DNA of 16,193 nucleotides, from positions 1 to 16,193 of the forward strand of contig JAYUMU010000078.1 in NCBI GenBank assembly GCA_043762325.1. The letters run 5' to 3'. The position numbers were made by a program, and so were the translations under genes. The stretch is from JANXSS01 sp025356535. Its GTDB lineage: Bacteria > Pseudomonadota > Gammaproteobacteria > Burkholderiales > Burkholderiaceae_D. Position 1 is the stretch's first letter, and each line of letters opens with the position of its first letter. Below are positions 1 to 6,055 of the stretch, piece after piece. The notes beneath the pieces were generated by a model. The model worked only from the letters and a program-made list of their open reading frames with translations, searched no databases and had not been told where the DNA came from.

Positions 1-97
1 CCGGCATCCATCTGTAAATCATCAATCGTAGTTGCACGGTATGTTGGGTAGTTCCGGTTTGCCGCTGGAAATCAACCGACTCGATATGCCGCATGTG

Positions 98-103
98 AAA
101 GGT
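98..103 (+). promoter_or_regulatory. Ribosome-binding site of rpsO
   Basis: AAAGGT lies nine bases before the ATG at 113. It supports that start over the longer reading frame, which has no comparable site. Confidence 0.6.
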
Positions 104-112
104 AGAATCATT

Positions 113-382
113 ATGGCAATGGAAAAAGACAACAAGGCCGCGATCATCGCAGACAATGCGCGCGGTCAAAACGATACCGGTTCACCGGAAGTGCAAGTCG
201 CACTGCTGACGGCCCGTATCAACGAACTCAACGGCCACTTCAAGGCCCACGCGAAGGATCACCATTCGCGTCGCGGTTTGATCATGATGGTCAATCGCCG
301 CAAGAGCCTGTTGTCGTACCTGAAGGGCAAGGACGCTACCCGTTATCGTTCGTTGATCGAGAAACTGGGCTTGCGCAAGTAA
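113..382 (+). CDS. rpsO: 30S ribosomal protein S15
   Basis: S15 binds 16S rRNA in the central domain and nucleates assembly of the small-subunit platform. The 89-residue product has the exact usual length of the family. It carries the conserved core NDTGSPEVQVALLTARI (residues about 17-33), KDHHSRRGL (about 46-54) and the C-terminal LIEKLGLRK. The reading frame is open further upstream (to about 32), but the ATG at 113 gives the family length and has an AAAGGT ribosome-binding site at 98-103, nine bases away. A second in-frame ATG lies at 119. A strong intrinsic terminator follows 35 bases after the stop, and pnp comes next, the classic rpsO-pnp arrangement. In E. coli S15 represses its own translation. 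I see no obvious pseudoknot, but the 5' leader is only partly in the window. Identification is secure. Confidence 0.97.
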   Translation: MAMEKDNKAAIIADNARGQNDTGSPEVQVALLTARINELNGHFKAHAKDHHSRRGLIMMVNRRKSLLSYLKGKDATRYRSLIEKLGLRK

Positions 383-416
383 TTTTGTCGCTTGTTTCCA
401 TTTTTTCCTGCAGTTG

Positions 417-459
417 AAATGCCCGTGTCGGCTTGCTGACGCGGGCATTTTGCTTTTTT
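417..459 (+). terminator. Intrinsic terminator after rpsO
   Basis: A 13-bp stem pairs 417-429 with 438-450 and has a single T-G wobble (426/441). The loop is eight bases, 430-437. It is followed by TGC and then six T (454-459). This is a strong rho-independent terminator placed between rpsO and pnp. In the E. coli rpsO-pnp unit a comparable terminator lets only part of transcription read through into pnp, and the same role is inferred here. Confidence 0.88.
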
Positions 460-623
460 GAACCGTTTAGCAGTATGGCAGTACGTGGTAAATGTCCTGA
501 TTCGTCTTGTGTCATTCGATTCAGGCATGCAGCAAGACGGCCTCTCGCATGTGAGCGGTCGTCAGTGGTGAGGTGGACGACAGCGCCTGAAAATCTGCCG
601 GCAAAAAACAGAAAGGAAACATC
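460..623 (+). promoter_or_regulatory. Structured 5' leader of pnp
   Basis: The 164 bases between the rpsO terminator and pnp hold two inverted repeats. The first is CGTCTTG at 503-509 paired with CAAGACG at 533-539, a 7-bp stem extendable by a G-T pair at each end. The second is GTCGTC at 558-563 paired with GACGAC at 576-581, a 6-bp stem with a 12-base loop. In E. coli the pnp leader forms a hairpin that RNase III cuts and PNPase then uses to autoregulate its own mRNA. The position here fits that scheme, but the conservation of the mechanism is inference. A possible extended -10 (TGG then TAAATG, 486-494) has only a poor -35, so a pnp promoter is not established. Confidence 0.45.
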
Positions 624-2762
624 ATGTTCAACCGCGTTACCAAGACCTTCCAGTACGGCCAGCACCAGGTCACCCTTGAAACCGGCGAGATCGCCCGTCA
701 GGCCTCCGGCGCCGTCTTGGTGTCGATCGAAGACACCGTCGTGCTGGCAACCGTGGTCGCACGCAAGGATGCAAAACCGGGCCAGGATTTCTTTCCGCTG
801 ACCGTAGACTACGTCGAAAAAACCTATGCAGCCGGCCGTATTCCCGGTGGCTTCTTCAAGCGCGAAGGCCGTCCGTCCGAGAAGGAAACGCTGACCTCGC
901 GCCTGATCGACCGGCCGATGCGCCCGCTCTTTCCCGAGGGCTATCTGAACGAAGTCCAGATCATCATCCACGTGCTGTCGGTCAATCCGGAAATCGATCC
1001 GGATATTGCCGCAATGATCGGCGCATCAGCTGCCCTGTCGGTCTCCGGCGTACCGTTCAACGGCCCGGTCGGCGCGGCCCGCGTCGGTTACATCAATGGC
1101 CAGTACGTCTTGAATCCGACCACCAGCCAGTTGAAGGACTCGCACCTGGACCTGGTCGTGGCCGGTACCGAGGCCGCCGTCCTGATGGTCGAATCCGAAG
1201 CCAAGCAATTGTCGGAAGAAGTCATGCTGGGCGCCGTGGTGTTCGGGCATGACCAGATGAAGGCCGTCATCAACGCCATCCATGAACTCGTGCGCGACGG
1301 CGGCAAGCCGGAAGTCGAATGGAAGCCGGCGCCGAAAAACGAGGCGCTCATTGCCCGGGTTGCCCAGTTCGCCGAAGGCAAGCTGCGTGAAGCCTATCAG
1401 ACCAAGGACAAGCAGGCACGTACCGCCAAGTTGAAGGATGTAACGGCCGAGGTACGCGCTGCGCTGGCGGTCGACGCCGAAGCTGCCGGCACCGCCGCGC
1501 CGGATGGCGCCGATGTCAACACGATCCTCTTCGACATCGAAGCCAGGATCGTGCGTTCGCAGATTCTCGACGGCGAGCCGCGCATCGACGGACGCGACAC
1601 CCGCACCGTACGGCCGATCTCGATTCGCACCGGCGTCTTGCCGCGCACCCACGGTTCGGCACTGTTCACCCGGGGTGAGACCCAGGCACTGGTGGTGGCC
1701 ACCCTCGGCACCGCACGCGACGAACAGAAGATCGATGCACTGATGGGCGAGTACAGCGACCGCTTCATGCTTCATTACAACATGCCGCCATTCGCCACCG
1801 GCGAGACCGGCCGCGTCGGCACACCCAAGCGTCGCGAAATCGGCCATGGCCGCCTGGCCAAGCGTGCCTTGCTGGCGGCCTTGCCACCGGCCGATGAATT
1901 CAGCTACTCGGTGCGCCTGGTGTCGGAAATCACCGAGTCCAATGGCTCGTCGTCGATGGCATCGGTCTGCGGCGGTTGCCTGGCATTGATGGACGCCGGC
2001 GTGCCGATGCAGGCGCACGTTGCCGGCATCGCCATGGGCCTGATCAAGGAAGGCGGCAAGTTTGCCGTCTTGACCGATATCCTGGGCGATGAAGATCACC
2101 TGGGCGACATGGACTTCAAGGTTGCCGGCACCGCCGCCGGCATCACGGCCTTGCAGATGGATATCAAGATCCAGGGCATCACCAAGGAGATCATGCAGGT
2201 TGCGCTGGCGCAGGCCCGCGAAGGCCGCATGCACATCCTGGAGAAGATGCAGGAAGCGGTGCCGCACGGTAACACCGAGCTGTCCGACTTTGCTCCGCGC
2301 CTCATCACGATCAAGATCAATCCGGAAAAAATCCGTGACGTCATCGGCAAGGGCGGCGCAGTCATTCGCGCCCTGACCGAAGAAACCGGCACCCAGATCG
2401 ACATCAGCGATGAAGGTCTCGTCACCATTGCCTCCGTCGACGCTGCCGCAGGTCAGGAAGCAAAGCGCCGCATCGAGGAACTGACGGCATCGGTCGAAGT
2501 CGGCAAGGTCTATGACGGCACCGTATTGAAGCTGCTCGACTTCGGCGCGATCGTCCAGGTCATGCCGGGCAAGGATGGCTTGCTGCACATTAGCCAGATT
2601 GCCAACGAGCGGGTCGCCGCGGTTGCCGATTACCTGAAGGAAGGCCAGCAGGTTCGTGTCAAGGTTCTGGAGACCGACGACCGTGGCCGCCTCAAGCTGT
2701 CGATGAAGGCCGCCGCACAGGAAGACGGCACTGCAGCGGCAACGCCGCTGGCACCGCAGTAA
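624..2762 (+). CDS. pnp: Polynucleotide phosphorylase (PNPase)
   Basis: PNPase is a cytoplasmic 3'-to-5' exoribonuclease that degrades RNA by phosphorolysis to nucleoside diphosphates and is part of the RNA degradosome in many proteobacteria. The 712-residue product has the normal length. It contains two RNase PH domains (roughly 1-145 and 325-545) joined by a helical domain. A KH domain follows (about 558-615) with the GXXG loop G575-KG-G578, then an S1 domain (about 622-694). The catalytic segment GDEDHLGDMDFKVAG is intact; Asp489 and Asp495 match E. coli Asp486 and Asp492 in spacing. The phosphate-site SNGSSSMASVCGG is also present. The ATG at 624 follows AAAGGAAA at a good distance. The gene sits behind a terminator and a structured leader and ends in its own terminator, so readthrough plus leader control is likely. 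Confidence 0.98.
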   Translation: MFNRVTKTFQYGQHQVTLETGEIARQASGAVLVSIEDTVVLATVVARKDAKPGQDFFPLTVDYVEKTYAAGRIPGGFFKREGRPSEKETLTSRLIDRPMRPLFPEGYLNEVQIIIHVLSVNPEIDPDIAAMIGASAALSVSGVPFNGPVGAARVGYINGQYVLNPTTSQLKDSHLDLVVAGTEAAVLMVESEAKQLSEEVMLGAVVFGHDQMKAVINAIHELVRDGGKPEVEWKPAPKNEALIARVAQFAEGKLREAYQTKDKQARTAKLKDVTAEVRAALAVDAEAAGTAAPDGADVNTILFDIEARIVRSQILDGEPRIDGRDTRTVRPISIRTGVLPRTHGSALFTRGETQALVVATLGTARDEQKIDALMGEYSDRFMLHYNMPPFATGETGRVGTPKRREIGHGRLAKRALLAALPPADEFSYSVRLVSEITESNGSSSMASVCGGCLALMDAGVPMQAHVAGIAMGLIKEGGKFAVLTDILGDEDHLGDMDFKVAGTAAGITALQMDIKIQGITKEIMQVALAQAREGRMHILEKMQEAVPHGNTELSDFAPRLITIKINPEKIRDVIGKGGAVIRALTEETGTQIDISDEGLVTIASVDAAAGQEAKRRIEELTASVEVGKVYDGTVLKLLDFGAIVQVMPGKDGLLHISQIANERVAAVADYLKEGQQVRVKVLETDDRGRLKLSMKAAAQEDGTAAATPLAPQ

Positions 2763-2772
2763 GCAGGTGCGA

Positions 2773-2830
2773 CATCGGTGCCAAGGCACCGGTGCAATCG
2801 AAAGCCCGGCGTTCGCGTCGGGTTTTTTTT
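2773..2830 (+). terminator. Tandem-hairpin terminator after pnp
   Basis: Two hairpins follow the pnp stop. The first is a 9-bp stem pairing 2773-2781 with 2786-2794 (one T-G wobble) around a 4-base loop. The second pairs 2805-2811 with 2816-2822 (one wobble) around a TTCG tetraloop and is directly followed by eight T (2823-2830). The second is a textbook intrinsic terminator. The first may protect the 3' end or help termination. Confidence 0.92.
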
Positions 2831-2891
2831 ATTGTGCGTTTGAATTCGCGCGTCAGGCAGGACATCGGCCCGCCGATTGTTGCCGAACGGT

Positions 2892-2920
2892 TTGACCGAC
2901 AGGCCCATGAAAGATAGAAT
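2892..2920 (+). promoter_or_regulatory. Sigma70-type promoter of tpiA
   Basis: TTGACC at 2892-2897 (five of six consensus bases) and TAGAAT at 2915-2920 (five of six) are separated by exactly 17 bases. Transcription would start near 2927, leaving a short leader that holds the AAAGGG ribosome-binding site at 2935-2940. This is the best promoter in the window, and it lies directly after the pnp terminator. It probably drives tpiA and secG. Confidence 0.8.
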
Positions 2921-2945
2921 GACGGGTGACGAAAAAAGGGCACCT

Positions 2946-3695
2946 ATGCGTCGCACTCTGATTGCCGGCAACTGGAAAATGAATGGCAACCAGGCGGCCA
3001 ACGCACTGCTCCTGGCCGGGCTGAAGGAAGGCATCGGCGCCAGCGTCGTGCAGGTGGCCGTATGCGTGCCGGCGCCGTATCTGTTCCAGTGCCAGGCGGC
3101 GCTATCGGCAACGGCAATCGGCTGGGGCGCGCAGGATCTCTCAGTGCACGCGGCCGGAGCCTATACGGGCGAAGTGTCTGCCGCGATGCTGCAGGATTTC
3201 GATTGCAGCCATGTCATCATCGGCCACTCCGAGCGGCGCAGCAATCATGGTGAAGACGACGCCACTGTCGCCCTGAAAGTCAACGCCGCTTTGGCCGCCG
3301 GGCTGACGCCGATCGTCTGCGTGGGCGAAACGCTTGCCCAGCGCGAAGCCGGGCAAACGCAGGACGTCGTCAGCAGGCAGCTCGATGCGGTGCTCGGGAC
3401 GATTGCCGTCGAGATGGTTGGCAGGCTGGTGGTGGCATATGAGCCGGTCTGGGCAATCGGTACCGGCAAGACCGCAACGCCTGAAATGGCGCAGGCAGTC
3501 CACGCGATCCTGCGTGAGCGCCTGAGCGCCAAAGCCCCGGCAGCCGGCGCCGCGGTGCAGATTCTCTACGGCGGCAGCATGAAGCCGGACAATGCACGCG
3601 AACTGCTGGCAATGCCCGACATCGATGGCGGCCTGATCGGTGGCGCCGCATTGAAGGCGGCAGATTTTCTGGCAATCATTCACGCGGCAGGCTGA
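2946..3695 (+). CDS. tpiA: Triosephosphate isomerase
   Basis: This cytoplasmic enzyme interconverts dihydroxyacetone phosphate and glyceraldehyde 3-phosphate in glycolysis and gluconeogenesis. The 249-residue product has the normal TIM-barrel length. Substrate-binding and catalytic residues are in place: Asn9 and Lys11 in GNWKMNG, His94 in IIGHSERR, Glu166 in AYEPVWAIGTGK (the mobile loop 6 follows), and the phosphate-binding LYGGSMKP and GGLIGGAAL near the C terminus. The reading frame is open upstream, with an ATG at 2919, but that ATG overlaps the -10 box. The ATG at 2946 has AAAGGG five bases before it and gives the family N terminus. secG follows after 65 bases. The two are probably cotranscribed, since no T-tract terminator lies between them. 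Confidence 0.97.
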   Translation: MRRTLIAGNWKMNGNQAANALLLAGLKEGIGASVVQVAVCVPAPYLFQCQAALSATAIGWGAQDLSVHAAGAYTGEVSAAMLQDFDCSHVIIGHSERRSNHGEDDATVALKVNAALAAGLTPIVCVGETLAQREAGQTQDVVSRQLDAVLGTIAVEMVGRLVVAYEPVWAIGTGKTATPEMAQAVHAILRERLSAKAPAAGAAVQILYGGSMKPDNARELLAMPDIDGGLIGGAALKAADFLAIIHAAG

Positions 3696-3717
3696 GCCTG
3701 GCGTAGCGGCCTCTTAC

Positions 3718-3734
3718 GGTTGTCGTCGACAACC
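3718..3734 (+). repeat. Intercistronic hairpin between tpiA and secG
   Basis: GGTTGTC at 3718-3724 pairs perfectly with GACAACC at 3728-3734 around a 3-base loop. No T-tract follows, so it is not an intrinsic terminator. It may be an mRNA processing or stability element, or chance. Confidence 0.4.
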
Positions 3735-3760
3735 CACATTCATCCATTGGAAGTCATTTC

Positions 3761-4216
3761 ATGAACACACTTTTCACCATCATCGTCGTCATCCAGGTGC
3801 TGTCGGCCCTGACGATCATCGGACTCGTGCTGCTGCAGCACGGCAAGGGCGCCGACATGGGCGCGGCGTTCGGTTCGGGCGCCTCCGGCAGCCTCTTTGG
3901 CGCAACCGGCTCATCCAATTTCCTGTCGAAATCCACCGGTGTCGCGGCAGCCGTGTTCTTCATCGCCACGCTGACACTTGCCTACATCGGCGGCAACCGC
4001 CATGCGGTCGTCGGCGGTGGCGTGATGGATAACCTGCCGAGCACGCCGGTCAAGCCAACGACGCCAGGCACGGCGCCGGCAAGCGCAGCAGCGCCGACGG
4101 CGCCGGCTGCGGCAGCAACTCCGGCAACCGCCGCGACACCGCCGGCCACAGGCGCCGCAACCGCGCCAGGGTCGACCGGTACGCCTGCCGGGCAATCGGG
4201 TCAGATACCGAAATAA
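3761..4216 (+). CDS. secG: Sec translocon subunit SecG
   Basis: SecG is the small membrane subunit of the SecYEG channel and assists SecA-driven protein export across the inner membrane. The product (151 residues) has two predicted membrane helices, about 3-24 and 58-78. Between them lies the conserved cytoplasmic loop LLQHGKGADMGAAFG...GSLFGATGSSNFL. A tail of about 57 residues follows (roughly 95-151), almost entirely Ala, Pro, Thr and Gly and probably disordered. The tail makes it about 40 residues longer than the 110-residue E. coli protein; such tails are common in betaproteobacterial SecG as far as I know. The ATG at 3761 follows TGGAAG (3748-3753). A tRNA-Leu gene lies directly downstream, as secG and leuU do in E. 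coli. I see no clear terminator right after it. Confidence 0.93.
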   Translation: MNTLFTIIVVIQVLSALTIIGLVLLQHGKGADMGAAFGSGASGSLFGATGSSNFLSKSTGVAAAVFFIATLTLAYIGGNRHAVVGGGVMDNLPSTPVKPTTPGTAPASAAAPTAPAAAATPATAATPPATGAATAPGSTGTPAGQSGQIPK

Positions 4217-4267
4217 TGCTGCATTCTTACCCGGTGTTGCCATTGCTTGTTTTACTGCAAGTCAGCG

Positions 4268-4297
4268 TTGAACAGAATAGGGAAAACAGGTTAAAAT
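4268..4297 (+). promoter_or_regulatory. Promoter of the tRNA-Leu gene
   Basis: TTGAAC at 4268-4273 and TAAAAT at 4292-4297 are 18 bases apart (17 if TTAAAA at 4291 is taken as the -10). Transcription would start around 4304, a few bases before the mature tRNA 5' end at 4309. It would let the tRNA be made independently of secG. Confidence 0.65.
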
Positions 4298-4308
4298 AGT
4301 GCTCTAAA

Positions 4309-4393
4309 GCCGACGTGGTGAAACTGGTAGACACGCTATCTTGAGGGGGTAGTGGCGAAAGCTGTGCGAGTTCGAGTCTCGCCGTCGGCACCA
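4309..4393 (+). tRNA. leuU: tRNA-Leu (anticodon GAG)
   Basis: This is an 85-nt class II tRNA. The acceptor stem pairs GCCGACG (4309-4315) with CGTCGGC (4383-4389), then discriminator A and an encoded CCA (4391-4393). The anticodon stem is CTATC (4336-4340) with GGTAG (4348-4352), and the 7-base loop carries GAG at 4343-4345, which reads leucine codons CUC and CUU. A short variable arm with a GAAA loop spans about 4353-4364. The T arm is GCGAG/CTCGC with loop TTCGAGT (4371-4377). It resembles E. coli leuU, which also lies next to secG. Its own promoter and terminator flank it. The identity as leucine isoacceptor GAG is firm. Confidence 0.97.
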
Positions 4394-4402
4394 AACATAG
4401 AC

Positions 4403-4435
4403 AGCCAGCGCGGGGTTTACCCAAGCTGGCTTTTT
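4403..4435 (+). terminator. Intrinsic terminator after tRNA-Leu
   Basis: AGCCAGC at 4403-4409 pairs with GCTGGCT at 4425-4431. An inner GGG/CCC pairing (4413-4415 with 4420-4422) extends the structure, and five T (4431-4435) close it. It lies ten bases after the tRNA CCA and would insulate the nuo operon from tRNA and secG transcription. Confidence 0.88.
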
Positions 4436-4588
4436 ATCGAGAACAGTCATTCCTGACAGTCGTTTCTGGTGCGCTGCAGCGATCCGCAATTTGAAGGATA
4501 CTTGCACCTGGCTGTGGCAGCGGGTTGTGTTCGAGCATGCCGCTCGATGCCTGCAAATACCTAATCCTTTTGTTTCATTGGCCAGACC
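4436..4588 (+). promoter_or_regulatory. Presumed nuo operon leader
   Basis: These 153 bases separate the tRNA terminator from nuoA and should contain the nuo promoter. I find no convincing -35/-10 pair. CTGACA (4453-4458) and TTGCAC (4502-4507) lack good -10 partners at 16-18 bases. The only clear structure is the dyad TCGAGC (4531-4536), five bases, then GCTCGA (4542-4547). It could be an mRNA hairpin or a binding site for a dimeric regulator, but nothing shows which. The promoter may use another sigma factor or an activator. Confidence 0.35.
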
Positions 4589-4948
4589 GTGAACCTCGAA
4601 AACTATTTTCCCGTACTGCTTTTCATCCTGGTCGGCATCGGTGTCGGTGTCGTGCCGCAGCTGCTCGGCCGCATCCTGGCGCCTTACAAGCCTGACGTCG
4701 AAAAGAATTCGCCGTACGAATGCGGTTTCGAAGCATTCGAAGATGCGCGCATGAAGTTCGACGTGCGGTACTACCTGGTTGCCATCCTGTTTATTCTGTT
4801 CGATCTCGAAACTGCGTTCTTCTTCCCCTGGGGCGTCGCCATGCGCGAGCTCGGCTGGGCCGGCTTTGTCACGATGATAGGGTTCATCGCGGAATTCGCG
4901 GTCGGTTTCTGGTACATCTGGAAGAAAGGCGCCCTTGACTGGGAGTGA
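4589..4948 (+). CDS. nuoA: NADH-quinone oxidoreductase subunit A
   Basis: NuoA is a small membrane subunit of complex I that helps hold the junction between the peripheral arm and the membrane arm near the quinone site. The 119-residue product has three predicted membrane helices (about 8-28, 63-83 and 89-110). It has the conserved loop YECGFEAFEDARMKFDVRYY, which contains the Cys-Gly-Phe-Glu motif, and the LFDLETAFFFPW segment. The start is GTG at 4589. An in-frame stop at 4562 rules out a longer form apart from rare start codons, and there is no clear ribosome-binding site before the GTG. It is the first gene of the nuo operon; nuoB follows after three bases. Confidence 0.95.
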   Translation: MNLENYFPVLLFILVGIGVGVVPQLLGRILAPYKPDVEKNSPYECGFEAFEDARMKFDVRYYLVAILFILFDLETAFFFPWGVAMRELGWAGFVTMIGFIAEFAVGFWYIWKKGALDWE

Positions 4949-4951
4949 TTT

Positions 4952-5428
4952 ATGTCGATTGAAGGCGTACTGAACGAGGGCTTTGTAACGACCACGGCCG
5001 ATAAGCTGATCAACTGGACCCGCACCGGGTCAATGTGGCCGATGACGTTCGGCCTGGCGTGCTGTGCCGTCGAAATGATGCATGCGGGCGCTTCGCGCTA
5101 TGACCTCGACCGTTTCGGCGTCGTGTTCCGCCCGTCGCCGCGGCAGTCGGACGTCATGATCGTTGCCGGCACGTTGTGCAACAAGATGGCGCCGGCCTTG
5201 CGCAAGGTGTACGACCAGATGGCCGAGCCACGCTGGGTCATCTCGATGGGTTCCTGCGCAAATGGCGGCGGCTACTATCATTATTCCTACTCGGTGGTGC
5301 GCGGTTGCGACCGCATCGTGCCGGTCGACGTCTACGTGCCGGGCTGCCCGCCGACGGCCGAAGCCCTCATGTACGGCATCATGCAGCTGCAAAACAAGAT
5401 CAAGCGCACCAACACGATTGCGCGCTAA
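4952..5428 (+). CDS. nuoB: NADH-quinone oxidoreductase subunit B
   Basis: NuoB carries the terminal 4Fe-4S cluster N2, which passes electrons to ubiquinone. The 158-residue protein has the full ligand set. Tandem Cys37-Cys38 lie in GLACCAVEM, Cys102 in MGSCANGGGYYH, and Cys132 in VPGCPPTAEAL. The arginine-rich RPSPRQSDVMIVAGT segment (about 60-74) is also typical. It lacks the long N-terminal extension seen in some homologues. The ATG at 4952 has GGGAGTGA just before it, overlapping the nuoA stop, which suggests translational coupling with nuoA. Identification is secure. Confidence 0.98.
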   Translation: MSIEGVLNEGFVTTTADKLINWTRTGSMWPMTFGLACCAVEMMHAGASRYDLDRFGVVFRPSPRQSDVMIVAGTLCNKMAPALRKVYDQMAEPRWVISMGSCANGGGYYHYSYSVVRGCDRIVPVDVYVPGCPPTAEALMYGIMQLQNKIKRTNTIAR

Positions 5429-5458
5429 TTTGCACACCTTAGGCATCTGGCAAAGACA

Positions 5459-6055
5459 ATGACCACAAAACTGGAAACACTCGACGCTGCCCTGCGCAAC
5501 GCCCTTGGCGCGCATGTGCAAAGCCTGGAGACGGCGCTGTCGGAAGTCACCCTGATCGTGAAAGCAGCCGACTACCTGTCCGTCATGCGGGTGCTGCGCG
5601 ACCATGCCGACCTGAAGTTCGAGGAACTCATCGACCTGTGCGGCGTGGACTATTCGACCTATGGCGAAGGCACCTGGGACGGCCTGCGCTTTGCCGTGGT
5701 GTCGCACCTGCTGTCGATGACCCACAACTGGCGCCTGCGGGTGCGCGTCTTCGCGCCCGACGACGAGCTGCCGATGGTGGCCTCGCTGACCGACATCTGG
5801 TCATCGGCGAACTGGTATGAACGGGAAGCCTTCGATTTTTTCGGCATCATCTTCGAGGGACATAACGACCTGCGCCGGATCCTGACCGATTACGGCTTCA
5901 TCGGCCATCCGTTCCGCAAGGATTTCCCGGTGACCGGTTATGTCGAGATGCGCTACGACCCCGAGCAGAAGCGGGTGATCTACCAGCCCGTCACGATCGA
6001 GCCGCGCGAGAACGTGCCGCGGGTGATCCGTGAAGAACTCTACGGGATGAAATAA
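5459..6055 (+). CDS. nuoC: NADH-quinone oxidoreductase subunit C
   Basis: NuoC (30-kDa type subunit) is a structural component of the connecting module, packed against NuoD and NuoB; it binds no cofactor. The 198-residue product shows the family signature at residues about 120-155: YEREAFDFFGIIFEGHNDLRRIL-type core followed by GHPFRKDFP. It is a stand-alone NuoC, not the NuoCD fusion found in E. coli. The gap from nuoB is 30 bases and no good ribosome-binding site precedes the ATG; the nearest purine run is AAAGA. The stop TAA overlaps the nuoD ATG by one base, so nuoC and nuoD are probably translationally coupled. Confidence 0.96.
   Translation: MTTKLETLDAALRNALGAHVQSLETALSEVTLIVKAADYLSVMRVLRDHADLKFEELIDLCGVDYSTYGEGTWDGLRFAVVSHLLSMTHNWRLRVRVFAPDDELPMVASLTDIWSSANWYEREAFDFFGIIFEGHNDLRRILTDYGFIGHPFRKDFPVTGYVEMRYDPEQKRVIYQPVTIEPRENVPRVIREELYGMK

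Noticed and set aside
1..17. Possible 3' end of an upstream gene (frame ending in TAA at 15-17)
   Set aside because: Only four codons are visible (GIHL); truB often precedes rpsO but nothing here identifies it.
59..88. Possible rpsO promoter TTGCCG - 18 bases - GATATG
   Set aside because: Both boxes match consensus poorly. The TAGAAT at 103-108 is too close to the ATG and has no -35.
1026..2789. Long open frame on the - strand opposite pnp (587 codons)
   Set aside because: It is antisense to a full-length, well-conserved pnp. GC-rich codon use leaves such shadow frames open, and the translation shows no recognisable domain. The same holds for the - strand frames opposite nuoD, nuoG, nuoI-J and nuoL.
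4031..4213. Tandem Ala/Pro/Thr coding repeats in secG as a DNA repeat array
   Set aside because: The codons vary and there is no fixed repeat unit; it is compositional bias of a disordered tail.
4217..4267. secG terminator
   Set aside because: Only a 4-bp CTTG/CAAG pairing near 4245-4262 is present, without a T-tract after it, so it does not support a terminator.
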